The notes under the pieces: model-generated
What the model saw: only the letters and a program-made list of their open reading frames with translations
What the model was told of the DNA's origin: nothing
The model's database searches: none
Source of the DNA: Desulfoscipio gibsoniae DSM 7213
GTDB taxonomy: Bacteria; Bacillota; Desulfotomaculia; Desulfotomaculales; Desulfallaceae
Assembly (NCBI RefSeq): GCF_000233715.2
Contig: NC_021184.1
Coordinates: 2,194,001-2,258,000 of the forward strand
DNA length: 64,000 nt
Reading direction: 5' to 3'
Shown: in pieces, positions 40,496-48,536 of the stretch
Layout: each line of letters opens with the position of its first letter
Numbering within the stretch: the first letter of the stretch is position 1
Translations under genes and position numbers: made by a program

Positions 40496-40891
40496 CTAAA
40501 GTTTGCCCCCGTTATTTTTTAGTATCTCCTCTGCCCTGCCGGTATAATCATCAGTAGTCACTACAGTGACTAAAAAGGCGCTTCCGCCTGCCACCCCGTA
40601 ATCGTGGTTGCCGTAGCCGCTGACTGATGGGTCGGCCCCCAACAGCACCCGGGTGTCGTTATCAACAAAACTATCAGTGCCGGCGGAATAAAGGGTTAGA
40701 CCGGTGATGGTCTCTGCCCTTCCCATTAGGGCATTATTTATTTCGGCATCATTGGTGGCACCATACCGGCTAACCCGGTCCACCTGAACGGTATCATAAT
40801 CATTATTCCTCAATTCCTTCGCTGCTGACTCAGCGGCGCTGCTGCTGGGGAAGTAAGCCAGCAAAGCTCGTTCTCCCGGTGATAATTGCAT
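40496..40891 (-). CDS. YflT/general-stress-type protein, 131 aa
   Basis: A short alpha/beta protein: ALLAYFPSSSAAESAAKELRNN, then SRYGATNDAEINNALMGRAETITGLTLY and GGSAFLVTVVTTDDYTGRAEEILKN. The AESAAKELR and Gly-rich segments match the heat/general-stress YflT-like proteins only loosely. ATG with AAGGAGTGAGG. It is monocistronic, between the acidic protein and acuA. No function is assigned. Confidence 0.55.
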   Translation of the reverse strand: MQLSPGERALLAYFPSSSAAESAAKELRNNDYDTVQVDRVSRYGATNDAEINNALMGRAETITGLTLYSAGTDSFVDNDTRVLLGADPSVSGYGNHDYGVAGGSAFLVTVVTTDDYTGRAEEILKNNGGKL

Positions 40892-41039
40892 ATTACCTCA
40901 CTCCTTTGTGCATATAGTACACTACTTAGCATAGTCTTTGCCGATAAAGTGCCCGGCACTCATTTTACCCATTGCATAACTTGCGGTAATAATTGGGGTT
41001 AAAATAAACGTGGATGTTTACATAAATTGCCCAGTGGAG

Positions 41040-41074
41040 CAAATAAAATAGCAGCCGTGTAAAACTACGGCTGC
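41040..41074 (-). terminator. Terminator of the acuA unit
   Basis: GCAGCCGT / ACGGCTGC stem with a loop of about eight bases, followed on the minus strand by TATTTTATTT. Confidence 0.7.
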
Positions 41075-41110
41075 CTAAAAGTTCTTTTTATAATTGCGTT
41101 TATCGCATGA

Positions 41111-41728
41111 TTAAAGCATTGATTTTTTAAATTGTAATCTTTCGAAAAGTATTAGATCATCCTTGTTCAATTCCGAGCCGGCGCGGGCCATTAAAGCATT
41201 GACCGAATGTTCCCGAATATCGGGGTCGTCGGTTGGTTTGACAACAAATCCAAACTTTCCAAAAAGCCGGTCCAACATTTTTCTGTATTCCCAGACATTC
41301 ATTCGGTTGCCGTTTGTATCCCAGTGCCGGAAGTATTCAGTGGTAATAACAATATTTTTTTCCATAAGCCCGCTGCTTAAAGCTATTTCAAGTAATCTAG
41401 AAGCCACATGGTTGTGCCTGAAACTATTGGCTACTTCAATACCCCCCAGTTCCAGCACTGCAGGGTGCCTGCGCCACCTGCTGTAACCATCAGGGTAGTG
41501 AAAAGTAACATAGCCGATGACTGTCTGGCAGTTGCGGACAATAAATACCATGCCCTCAGGAAAATCTGTAATTTTGCACAGCGCGGCTTTTTGAAGATCC
41601 GGCGGCCGAAAATTGCTTAATTCAGCATGCATGTTATAATTGGCTAATAATTCGCCTTTAACCGGCCCTTCAAATACCAGTAAGCCGAGCTTGGTTTCAA
41701 TGGTTTTCGATATATACATATTAGACAA
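41111..41728 (-). CDS. acuA: AcuA-like GNAT acetyltransferase
   Basis: 205 residues from TTG with GGGGTG. The AcuA pattern is strong: FRPPDLQKAAL, VIGYVTFHYPDGYSRW, ELGGIEVANSFRHNHVASRLLE (GNAT acetyl-CoA loop), then ITTEYFRHWDTNG, VWEYRKMLDRLFGKFGFV and TDDPDI. In B. subtilis AcuA acetylates acetyl-CoA synthetase and turns it off. Here it is not with acuB/acuC but overlaps the end of a ParA-like gene by 8 bases. An ATG at 41719 is an alternative start. Confidence 0.88.
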   Translation of the reverse strand: MSNMYISKTIETKLGLLVFEGPVKGELLANYNMHAELSNFRPPDLQKAALCKITDFPEGMVFIVRNCQTVIGYVTFHYPDGYSRWRRHPAVLELGGIEVANSFRHNHVASRLLEIALSSGLMEKNIVITTEYFRHWDTNGNRMNVWEYRKMLDRLFGKFGFVVKPTDDPDIREHSVNALMARAGSELNKDDLILFERLQFKKSML

Positions 41729-42485
41729 AAAAATTTTCACCCCATATTTTGTCGGCAATTTTACCCACTTCTTCAGTAAACCGGTTGGTGCGGTTCATAG
41801 TAAAAATCCTGGCGTAACCTTTTTTCCCAGTTAAATCCGGATAATTGGGCAATACTCCGTAAAGGGGTACCCCCAGGGCCCGGCTTATTTCCAGGGGGTC
41901 TTCCTCAGCATAGGTAGGATAACGATTCAGCACCAGCCCAAACTTGTCCATACTGAACCCCTCATCAACCAGCAGGCGCACAAAAGCTTCCGCATTTGGC
42001 AAAGAAAAGCCAAATGGCTCAGCAACTAAAAGCACTTTATTCATTCTGAGCAACATATTTAATGTATAATCGCGCACTTCTTCATTAGTGTCAAATATCA
42101 ACACATCAAATGATGTATCCAGCAAACTGCGCAGCAAGACATCGACACCGTTTAGCAGCAATGGTGAACCGGCTAAATTGCCTTCAGTGTTACTGGCCAG
42201 TACTGATAAGCCATCAAAGGTTTGCAAGTATGGTTCTATTTCATCCATGGTATATTTAATTTTCCAGCAAGGTATACTATCCAGCCACTTAAATATATCC
42301 TTTAGCCATATGCCGATGTTCGGTGAGCTGTTCAAGCCCAGCCTTTCAGCCAAGTTACCCTTTACAAGATCCATATCCACCAGCATGGTACTGCGGCCCT
42401 GTAGATGAAAAAAACCGGCTAATTCCTTAGCTACGGAGGATTTGCCCGTACTGGCAGCAAAACCGTAAACTGCCACCGTTTTCAT
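41721..42485 (-). CDS. ParA/MinD-like ATPase with an atypical Walker A
   Basis: 254 residues. The P-loop reads GFAASTGKSSVAKE: the GKSS part is intact, but the deviant lysine near the N-terminus of the usual KGGTGKSS is replaced by Ala/Ser. The second motif (Asp in STMLVDMDLVKGN), DVLIFDTNEE (Walker B-like) and LVLNRYPTYAEEDPL follow MinD/ParA structure. The C-terminus lacks the MinD amphipathic membrane helix. ATG, weak site. The gene overlaps acuA downstream, suggesting a functional pair not described to my knowledge. No origin or parB is adjacent. Confidence 0.8.
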   Translation of the reverse strand: MKTVAVYGFAASTGKSSVAKELAGFFHLQGRSTMLVDMDLVKGNLAERLGLNSSPNIGIWLKDIFKWLDSIPCWKIKYTMDEIEPYLQTFDGLSVLASNTEGNLAGSPLLLNGVDVLLRSLLDTSFDVLIFDTNEEVRDYTLNMLLRMNKVLLVAEPFGFSLPNAEAFVRLLVDEGFSMDKFGLVLNRYPTYAEEDPLEISRALGVPLYGVLPNYPDLTGKKGYARIFTMNRTNRFTEEVGKIADKIWGENFFV

Positions 42486-42728
42486 ACTACCCCTCCCTTA
42501 CATTTAAATTCACCGGGTACCTGTCTTTTCCCTTTTAATATTGAATGAAATTTGAAAATATGTAACGAGGTAATAATTGCCATAATTTAATGAATGTTTA
42601 AGAAAATATTTAATGTTTATTAATGCCTAATAATTATAATGTATGGCAATATTTTCACCCAAACGTACAAGCACTTAAATACTGTTACAAATATCAAACT
42701 TTCCGTGTGATTAATCTAAACCCCGGTA

Positions 42729-42744
42729 TGTGAGCTATATCATA
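42729..42744 (+). promoter_or_regulatory. CRP/FNR-like half-site pair upstream of hcp
   Basis: TGTGA - GCTATA - TCATA is one base off the TGTGA-N6-TCACA consensus, 80 bases before the hcp ATG. CRP/FNR-family regulators (for example HcpR) often control hcp genes. This is a weak single-site prediction. Confidence 0.3.
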
Positions 42745-42824
42745 GTGACCGGCAGCTGTTTAAGGTAAATTATATACATCAAAAACACCACGAAAAAAAA
42801 ATACAACCAAAGGAGGAAATAAAC

Positions 42825-44108
42825 ATGTTTTGCTACCAATGTGAACAAACAGCAGGTGGAACCGGATGCACCAAAGTAGGGGTTTGCGGTAAAAATGAGG
42901 ATGTTGCCAGCTTGCAAGATGCCTTGATTATCGGGCTCAAAGGCGTAGCAGCTTATGCCTATCACGCCAGAGAGCTGGGCCTGCGGGATGAAAAGGTAGA
43001 TGCCTTCATGCACGAAGCCCTTTTCACTACCCTGACCAACGTCAACTTTGATTTAAATGACCATGTTAAAAAAGTGCTTGAATTAGGCGAAATGAACCTG
43101 CGGGCAATGGAAATTTTGGATAAAGCCAATGTTGGGCGGTTTGGATCCCCTGAACCCACCCAGGTATTCACAGGCTTTAAACCGGGCCCGGCCGTGTTAA
43201 TTACCGGCCACGACTTTCTAGATATGTACGAACTGCTGGTGCAAGCAGAGGCAGCAGGAGTAAACGTATACACCCACGGCGAAATGCTGCCGGGTCATGC
43301 TTATCCCGAACTGAAAAAATTCAAGAACCTGGTTGGCCATTACGGCTCCGCCTGGCAGAACCAGAAAAAAGAATTTGAGGAATTCCCCGGGGCAATTTTA
43401 GGCACCACCAACTGTGTACTACTGCCCAAGGAATCATACAAAGACCGTATGTTTACCTGCGGTATTGCCAAACTGCCTGAAGTAACCCACATAGAAAACC
43501 GTGATTTCACAGCGGTAATTGAAAAAGCTAAATCCCTGGGCGCACTGCCCGAGAAACCGGGCGGCACACTGACTACCGGCTTCCACCACAATTTTGTGCT
43601 CTCTATTGCCGACAAAGTAGTTGACGCTGTTAAAGCCGGTAAAATTCGTCACATTTTCCTGGTAGGGGGTTGCGAAGGTGCAAAAGCCTCGCGCAGCTAT
43701 TACACTGATTTGGTGAAGCAAATACCGGAGGACTGCATCGTTATCACCCTGGGCTGCGGCAAGTACCGTTTCAACTACCTGGATCTTGGCGACATCGACG
43801 GCATTCCGCGCATGCTGGACATGGGGCAATGTAATAACGCTTACTCGGCCATTCAGGTAGCTGCGGCGCTGGCTAAAGTATTTAATTGCGGTGTAAACGA
43901 CCTGCCCTTGAGCCTGGTGCTGTCCTGGTTCGAACAAAAAGCAGTGTCCATACTGTTCACCCTGCTGCACCTGGGTATTAAGAATATCCGCATCGGCCCG
44001 TCGGCACCTGCGTTTCTGACACCCAATGTGCTGGCGGTTATTCAGGAGAACTACAACCTCCAGCTAATCACCACGCCGGAAAACGACCTGGAAAACATGC
44101 TTGCTTAG
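42825..44108 (+). CDS. hcp: Short hybrid cluster protein (hydroxylamine reductase-like)
   Basis: 427 residues, the short (class III-type) form rather than the 540-550 of class I/II. N-terminal CYQCEQTAGGTGCTKVGVC gives a CX2CX8CX5C cluster motif. Hybrid-cluster ligand regions FTGFKPGPAVLITGHDF, GTTNCVLLPKESYKDR, GGCEGAKASRSYY, LGCGKYRFN and FEQKAV are present. Hcp reduces NO or hydroxylamine and protects against nitrosative stress in anaerobes. ATG with AAAGGAGG; terminator at 44258. Monocistronic. Confidence 0.93.
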   Translation: MFCYQCEQTAGGTGCTKVGVCGKNEDVASLQDALIIGLKGVAAYAYHARELGLRDEKVDAFMHEALFTTLTNVNFDLNDHVKKVLELGEMNLRAMEILDKANVGRFGSPEPTQVFTGFKPGPAVLITGHDFLDMYELLVQAEAAGVNVYTHGEMLPGHAYPELKKFKNLVGHYGSAWQNQKKEFEEFPGAILGTTNCVLLPKESYKDRMFTCGIAKLPEVTHIENRDFTAVIEKAKSLGALPEKPGGTLTTGFHHNFVLSIADKVVDAVKAGKIRHIFLVGGCEGAKASRSYYTDLVKQIPEDCIVITLGCGKYRFNYLDLGDIDGIPRMLDMGQCNNAYSAIQVAAALAKVFNCGVNDLPLSLVLSWFEQKAVSILFTLLHLGIKNIRIGPSAPAFLTPNVLAVIQENYNLQLITTPENDLENMLA

Positions 44109-44257
44109 GTTAAAATTTAATTGGTTAGTTGGTGCCGGGTGTTGAAAGTTGAAAGTTGAAACGACCGCAGTAAAAATAGAAAAAATGTTCTCAGGTAATG
44201 GCCTCAATAAGTAATTTTCGCTGTATTATTAAGCAAATAGATAGATATATATCAATT

Positions 44258-44300
44258 AAGTGCTGCCGGTAAACTTGCCGGCAGCACTTAATCTTTTTTA
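44258..44300 (+). terminator. Terminator of hcp
   Basis: AAGTGCTGCCGG / CCGGCAGCACTT stem with a TAAACTTG-type loop, followed by AATCTTTTTTA. On the minus strand it could also end the opposite transcript, but the T tract is weaker there. Confidence 0.8.
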
Positions 44301-44378
44301 TTTCTTATTTAAATCTTTAATTTTAATAGGCTTTTTGAAAACTACCTTCTTGTTTCCTGGTTTCTGAAACCTAAACAT
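44298..44378 (-). CDS. Basic micro-protein, 26 aa
   Basis: An ATG frame encoding a Lys-rich peptide (FRFQKPGNKKVVF, KKPIKIKDLNKK), ending in the inverted-repeat terminator. No convincing ribosome-binding site precedes it. It lies just downstream of the raiA-like RNA on the same strand, so it may be the ORF of that transcript. Low confidence. Confidence 0.35.
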   Translation of the reverse strand: MFRFQKPGNKKVVFKKPIKIKDLNKK

Positions 44379-44411
44379 ATCTGATTTATAAAGGATAATC
44401 TAGATTTATTT

Positions 44412-44645
44412 AGCTTTCTCTCCCGCCGACTAACGGAAGGCAGTGTCACAGGATTCAACTGCTCAGCTATGGACTCTCGTCCATATTCCGGGTGGCTCAC
44501 CCCGAAGGGTTACCCGCCGCTGCCAAAAAGCTAGCGTCCTGCCCGGAAGGGGGTGTTACCCACCGCCTGGTTGATTTCAACCTCCGCGCCCGACTTTCAC
44601 TATGTGTCTTTGCGACGCGTCATTGGTTGTAACTGCTAAGAAACC
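44412..44645 (-). ncRNA. Large structured RNA, raiA-motif-like
   Basis: About 234 bases on the minus strand, closed by GGTTTCTT / GAGAAAGC. Inside are GGGCGCGGAGGTTGAAATCA, CCAGGCGGTGGGTAACACC, CCTTCCGGGCAGGACGCTAG, CTTTTTGGCAGCGGCGGG and ATCCTGTGACACTGCC. This order resembles my memory of the clostridial raiA RNA motif, a widespread noncoding RNA of unknown role. No coding frame explains the GC-rich block in an AT-rich gap. A sigma-A-like promoter (44701-44730) and a 4-codon frame with AGGAGG (44663-44677) precede it. The identity is not verified by covariance model. Confidence 0.55.
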
Positions 44646-44700
44646 TTTTCCTTTCTTTTTTTTTACTTAACACTCATATGCCACTTCACCTCCTGTATCT

Positions 44701-44730
44701 ATTTTACAATGGAACAGGTGTTTGTGGCAA
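44701..44730 (-). promoter_or_regulatory. Candidate sigma-A promoter of the structured RNA
   Basis: Minus strand: TTGCCA (-35) then 18 bases then TAAAAT (-10), about 55 bases upstream of the 5' end of the RNA at 44645. Confidence 0.4.
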
Positions 44731-45006
44731 TGGCTTTTTGTATATTTTATACCTTTTATTCAACTATTTTGTAACTGCTTTAAACCTCCTTTATTACTCC
44801 CGTCGTCATCCTCCTCACTACTATCTTTATGTCCTGTTAATACAAATTTTTTAGCTGGCATGAAAGCTAATCGATAAATAGGTTCCTTTTTAGTATACAG
44901 CACCTGATTCTATAGAATTTGCATCTAATTAAGTAACACCATTAGCATCTTTTACATAATTTGGTTTAAGTGATTACTGAAATTTATTGCTTTGGAGGTA
45001 TGCATT

Positions 45007-45435
45007 TTGAATAACAAAGACGATAAAAAGCCGGATCAGGTTAAGGTGCAGTCTAAAGACCATAAAACCGGTGCCGCAGCATCAACCGGTCTGGGGCCGG
45101 TCCCCGGTCAGCCGGGTGGAACTGACCCGCATCAACCCCTTCAGCCCGTTGATCCAATGTATGCACCCTTTGACCCGGTGCAGTCTGACGGTTTGCCGCC
45201 CTATCCCGGCCAGCCAGGCTTCGGTCCCGGTTATCAACCAGGAAAACCAGCTCAACCCGGTTACCCTGATTATCCCGTTTACCCGGGGTACCCCGATCAA
45301 CCCGGCGTCTACCCGGGAATGGAACTGGCCAGGGCGTACATTCTCATACAGAGGTGGGGGAAAGTAAATACCCCTGCCCGGGCATTGGAAACGGGCACTT
45401 TGTTTCCTGAATTGTATAGACCATACCCGTACTAA
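45007..45435 (+). CDS. cotJA: CotJA spore coat protein with a long Pro-rich N-terminus
   Basis: 142 residues; TTG start with TTTGGAGG eight bases upstream; the longer frame from 44992 overlaps that site. Residues 1-95 are low-complexity, Pro/Gly/Tyr/Gln-rich (PGYPDYPVYPGYPDQPG). The last about 40 residues (ELARAYILIQRWGK, ALETGTLFPELYRPY) are the CotJA domain. Typical CotJA is about 80 residues, so the N-terminal tail is an extension. First gene of cotJA-cotJB-cotJC, inner-coat proteins synthesised in the mother cell. Confidence 0.9.
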   Translation: MNNKDDKKPDQVKVQSKDHKTGAAASTGLGPVPGQPGGTDPHQPLQPVDPMYAPFDPVQSDGLPPYPGQPGFGPGYQPGKPAQPGYPDYPVYPGYPDQPGVYPGMELARAYILIQRWGKVNTPARALETGTLFPELYRPYPY

Positions 45436-45454
45436 TTTACGGAGGTGAATTATT

Positions 45455-45718
45455 GTGGATCATCGCAACCAAGTACAAATGCTCTTACAGATACAACAAT
45501 TATCAATCGTGGCCACGGAACTGAACTTGTTCTTGGATACCCATCCCAATGACCAGCAGGCGCTGAACATGTTTAACCAGGTACACAATGATTTATTAAA
45601 AGCTGTGCGCAACTATGAGAAAATCTACGGTCCAATGCTTAATTACGGTTATTCTCCGGCTGTGCAAAATCGCTGGAAATGGATTGATAGCCCGTGGCCC
45701 TGGGAAATCAAGTACTAA
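45455..45718 (+). CDS. cotJB: CotJB spore coat protein
   Basis: 87 residues; GTG start with GGAGGTG. The helical LLQIQQLSIVATELNLFLDTHPND and LNMFNQVHNDLLKAVRNYEKIYGP pattern and the C-terminal WKWIDSPWPWE identify CotJB. It acts with CotJC in the spore coat. 20 bases after cotJA. Confidence 0.93.
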   Translation: MDHRNQVQMLLQIQQLSIVATELNLFLDTHPNDQQALNMFNQVHNDLLKAVRNYEKIYGPMLNYGYSPAVQNRWKWIDSPWPWEIKY

Positions 45719-45741
45719 TATAAAGGAAGGGATATGTGAGT

Positions 45742-46314
45742 ATGTGGGTATACGAGAAGAAATTGCAAATACCCGTACGGGTAAGCGCGCCTAACCCCAA
45801 GCTGGCCAAATACATCATTACTCAATACGGCGGTCCGGAGGGGGAACTTTCCGCCTCCTTACGCTACCTGAATATGCGTTACACTATGCCCACCGCCATG
45901 GCCAAGGGGGTGCTTACCGACATTGGCACTGAAGAGCTGGCGCATATGGAAATAGTTGCCACACTGGTATATAAACTCATCGAAGGCGCTCCCATTGAAG
46001 CCATTAAGGCAGCAGATTTAGGAAGTCATTATGCGGATCACGGACGCGCCTTGTACTGGGAAAATGCTGCCGGGGTACCCTGGGTTGCCGCTTACGTTTC
46101 CGCCACCGGAGATCCGGTAGCTGATTTACACGAAAACCTGGCCGCAGAGCAAAAAGCCCGGGCCGTATATGAAAACCTGCTTCATTTAACCGATGACCCG
46201 CAGGTCAAAGACGTGCTGCGCTTTTTGAGGGAGCGGGAAGTCGTACACTTCCAGCGCTTTGGTGAAACATTGATGTATGTCGAGGATTATATGAATAAAA
46301 AGAAAGTTTTTTAA
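45742..46314 (+). CDS. cotJC: CotJC manganese-catalase-like spore coat protein
   Basis: 190 residues; ATG at 45742 (MWVYEKKLQ matches the family; a GTG two codons before is alternative). The ferritin-like dimanganese ligands lie in DIGTEELAHMEIVATL and AEQKARAVYENLL, REREVVHFQRFGE. It is the catalase-fold coat protein of spore formers. Site AAAGGAAGGGA. The gene ends the cotJ operon; a long hairpin follows at 46389. Confidence 0.93.
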   Translation: MWVYEKKLQIPVRVSAPNPKLAKYIITQYGGPEGELSASLRYLNMRYTMPTAMAKGVLTDIGTEELAHMEIVATLVYKLIEGAPIEAIKAADLGSHYADHGRALYWENAAGVPWVAAYVSATGDPVADLHENLAAEQKARAVYENLLHLTDDPQVKDVLRFLREREVVHFQRFGETLMYVEDYMNKKKVF

Positions 46315-46388
46315 TCCCCTACTGGGAAGCACAGTTAAAGGAAGCAGGAGGAGGGTTCTTAAAGGTTCCAATTAGAAGTTTTGCGGGA

Positions 46389-46460
46389 GAAAAAAGGTCC
46401 AATGTCAGGCAACCCCTGATTTTGAGCCTTAATAAGTCATTGCCACTGGCATTGGACCTT
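46389..46460 (-). terminator. Long imperfect hairpin
   Basis: AAGGTCCAATG / CATTGGACCTT stem with about 17 pairs and a 27-base loop; on the minus strand it is followed by TTTTTTCTCC. It may end transcripts of the short frame at 46519. Confidence 0.5.
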
Positions 46461-46518
46461 AGCTAAATTAATTCATCGTCCTCAAGGCCTTTTTATACCG
46501 CATCTGCTTTAATAAGGG

Positions 46519-46611
46519 CTATTCATTGTGCTTCACCCCCAGTGCCTTGGCAAAGGACAGGCCGGAGCGTTCTTTAATCTCATCTATGTGTTCCTGGATA
46601 ATAGCCTGCAT
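46519..46611 (-). pseudogene. Short C-terminal fragment, 30 codons
   Basis: Minus-strand frame ending MQAIIQEHIDEIKERSGLSF and AKALGVKHNE, open upstream to about 46660. No ribosome-binding site. The sequence looks protein-like but has no recognised family; probably the end of a lost gene. Confidence 0.35.
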
Positions 46612-46767
46612 GGCTTTTTCTAGAACACTATAAGTTCCAATATTTATTGATGATATATGCAATTAGTGCTAAAATATTGATATCTAATCGATATATCGCA
46701 ATACCAGGATATGGTATAAATTACTTATGATTACCATATTAGCCTCATTTGGCCCGGGGATGTGATA

Positions 46768-46896
46768 GTGTTTATGGATGTTCATCGGAAAGATACAGGT
46801 AACCGAATAACCAGGAAGGAATTGCATATTAAATATTTTGAATTGTTAAACGAGGTGGGGATAAATAGAATAATAAAAAAGTATGTTTTTGATTAA
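46768..46896 (+). CDS. Small protein upstream of the MCP gene, 42 aa
   Basis: GTG start (GGGG eight bases upstream) then MDVHRKDTGNRITRKELHIK and YFELLNEVGINRIIKKYVFD. Amphipathic, basic; no membrane segment. Not Spo0E-like. It may be a leader peptide or small gene co-transcribed with the chemoreceptor, 35 bases downstream. Confidence 0.4.
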   Translation: MFMDVHRKDTGNRITRKELHIKYFELLNEVGINRIIKKYVFD

Positions 46897-46931
46897 AAAA
46901 TGATTAATTAAATTTTGGAGAGGAGTAGGAC

Positions 46932-48494
46932 ATGTCATTACAATTAAAAATTCTTAGTGGTTTTATTTTTGTTATAGCTATATTTACAATTGCTGCAGGT
47001 ATTGTTTATCATAAGATTGGAGACGTACAGGTTAATGTGAGCAACATCCCTCATGAGTTTGAAAGAAGTCAGCAGCTAAGTAATATTAGGAATAATTTTA
47101 CTGCTCAATCGGCTGCCATGCGAGGGTATATGTATTATAAGCAGGATAATTACGTTGAACAGCTTAGACAACTGGGTGAGGAAAATATCTCCATCCTTCA
47201 AACCATGATAGATACGGCCAGACAGTCCTCAAACAAAGAAAAGTTTCAGACATTAAAGGATTACCAGGATCAATATAGTGCATTATTCCTGGATAAATAT
47301 ATTCCCCTTATTAGAGAGGGTAAAGAAGAAGAAGCTAACGCAGTGGCTATAAACGAAGGGTTACCATTAGCGAACAATATTAATAACGCTACGGACTCAT
47401 ATGCGAAAGAACGAAACAACAACCTTATGACAATTGTCCAAAATATCAACACGGAATTTACTTCCATGAAGAGAATAGCATTGTTTTCCAGTATTTTAGC
47501 TTTGCTAATAGGCTTATTGCTGGGCTTTTTCCTTGCCCGCTCAATTTCCCTGCCACTTAGAAAAGTTGCCGCAGAGTCAGCTAAAATTGCTGAGGGCGAC
47601 CTAACTGGTAAAGAAATTGACATTAAAACAAAAGATGAGGTTGGCCAGTTAGCAATGGCTTTTAATAAAATGATACTAAACTTAAGGAGTTTAGTTATTC
47701 AAATTCAGGAAAAATCTCAGGTTATTGCTTCATCCTCAATGCAACTTTCAGCAAGTTCACAAAATGTCGCCGCAGGTGCTCAGGAAACAGCATCAACAAC
47801 TAATCAGGTGGCCAGTACCGTTGAACAGGTCACTGTTAATACGCAGCACATAGCAGAAATATCAGAACAGGCCACTACATATGCCCGGGAAGGAAACGAG
47901 GGAATAAACCGCATAGGTATACAGATGGAGGCCATTGAAAACGCTACTACCACCAGCGGTGAAGTTATTAACGCATTGAATGAATCTGCAACAAAGATCT
48001 CTCAAATTGTAGAACTAATTACCCAAATCGCTGAACAAACCAATTTACTGTCCTTGAACGCTGCTATTGAGGCAGCTAGAGCGGGGGAACAGGGACGCGG
48101 TTTTGCAGTGGTTGCCGAAGAGGTAAGAAAGCTTGCCGTACAGTCGGCAGACGCTGCAAAAGAAATTCATGATCTTATTACATCAATCCAGCAGGAAACA
48201 AATAAAGCTGTTCAAAGTATGACTGACAACATCGCCCAGGTAAAAGAAGGAGCAGCTGTTGTATCGGATGTAGGAACAACGTTTGAAAAAATCATTTCGG
48301 CAGTTCAGAATCTCTCAGGAGAAATACAGTCTGTAGCGTCAGCCGCAGAGCAGATGTCTTCGGGTGTGCAAAACGTTGCTGCAACGGCCGAGGAACAAAC
48401 GGCAAGTGTAGAAGAGATTTCTTCGACAAGTCAGAACCTTGCCGGGATGGCTGAGGAGCTTGATAGTTTGTCCAAACAATTTAAAGTAGCGTAA
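46932..48494 (+). CDS. Methyl-accepting chemotaxis protein
   Basis: 520 residues. One N-terminal helix ([20 protein letters not shown]), a four-helix-bundle-type ligand domain to about 185, a second membrane helix ([21 protein letters not shown]), a HAMP domain (about 205-260) and the cytoplasmic MCP signalling domain with the hairpin tip [35 protein letters not shown]. It senses an external ligand and controls CheA. ATG with GAGAGGAG. Near the flagellar operon but on the other strand, with an IS between. Family class by heptads not checked. Confidence 0.96.
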   Translation: MSLQLKILSGFIFVIAIFTIAAGIVYHKIGDVQVNVSNIPHEFERSQQLSNIRNNFTAQSAAMRGYMYYKQDNYVEQLRQLGEENISILQTMIDTARQSSNKEKFQTLKDYQDQYSALFLDKYIPLIREGKEEEANAVAINEGLPLANNINNATDSYAKERNNNLMTIVQNINTEFTSMKRIALFSSILALLIGLLLGFFLARSISLPLRKVAAESAKIAEGDLTGKEIDIKTKDEVGQLAMAFNKMILNLRSLVIQIQEKSQVIASSSMQLSASSQNVAAGAQETASTTNQVASTVEQVTVNTQHIAEISEQATTYAREGNEGINRIGIQMEAIENATTTSGEVINALNESATKISQIVELITQIAEQTNLLSLNAAIEAARAGEQGRGFAVVAEEVRKLAVQSADAAKEIHDLITSIQQETNKAVQSMTDNIAQVKEGAAVVSDVGTTFEKIISAVQNLSGEIQSVASAAEQMSSGVQNVAATAEEQTASVEEISSTSQNLAGMAEELDSLSKQFKVA

Positions 48495-48529
48495 AAGATT
48501 TTCACTGCTCAAGTAAATATCGGAAGGCC

Positions 48530-48536
48530 CTAATTA
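48530..48536 (+). repeat. Target-site duplication, left (CTAATTA)
   Basis: CTAATTA immediately left of the IS; matches 50198-50204. Confidence 0.75.
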
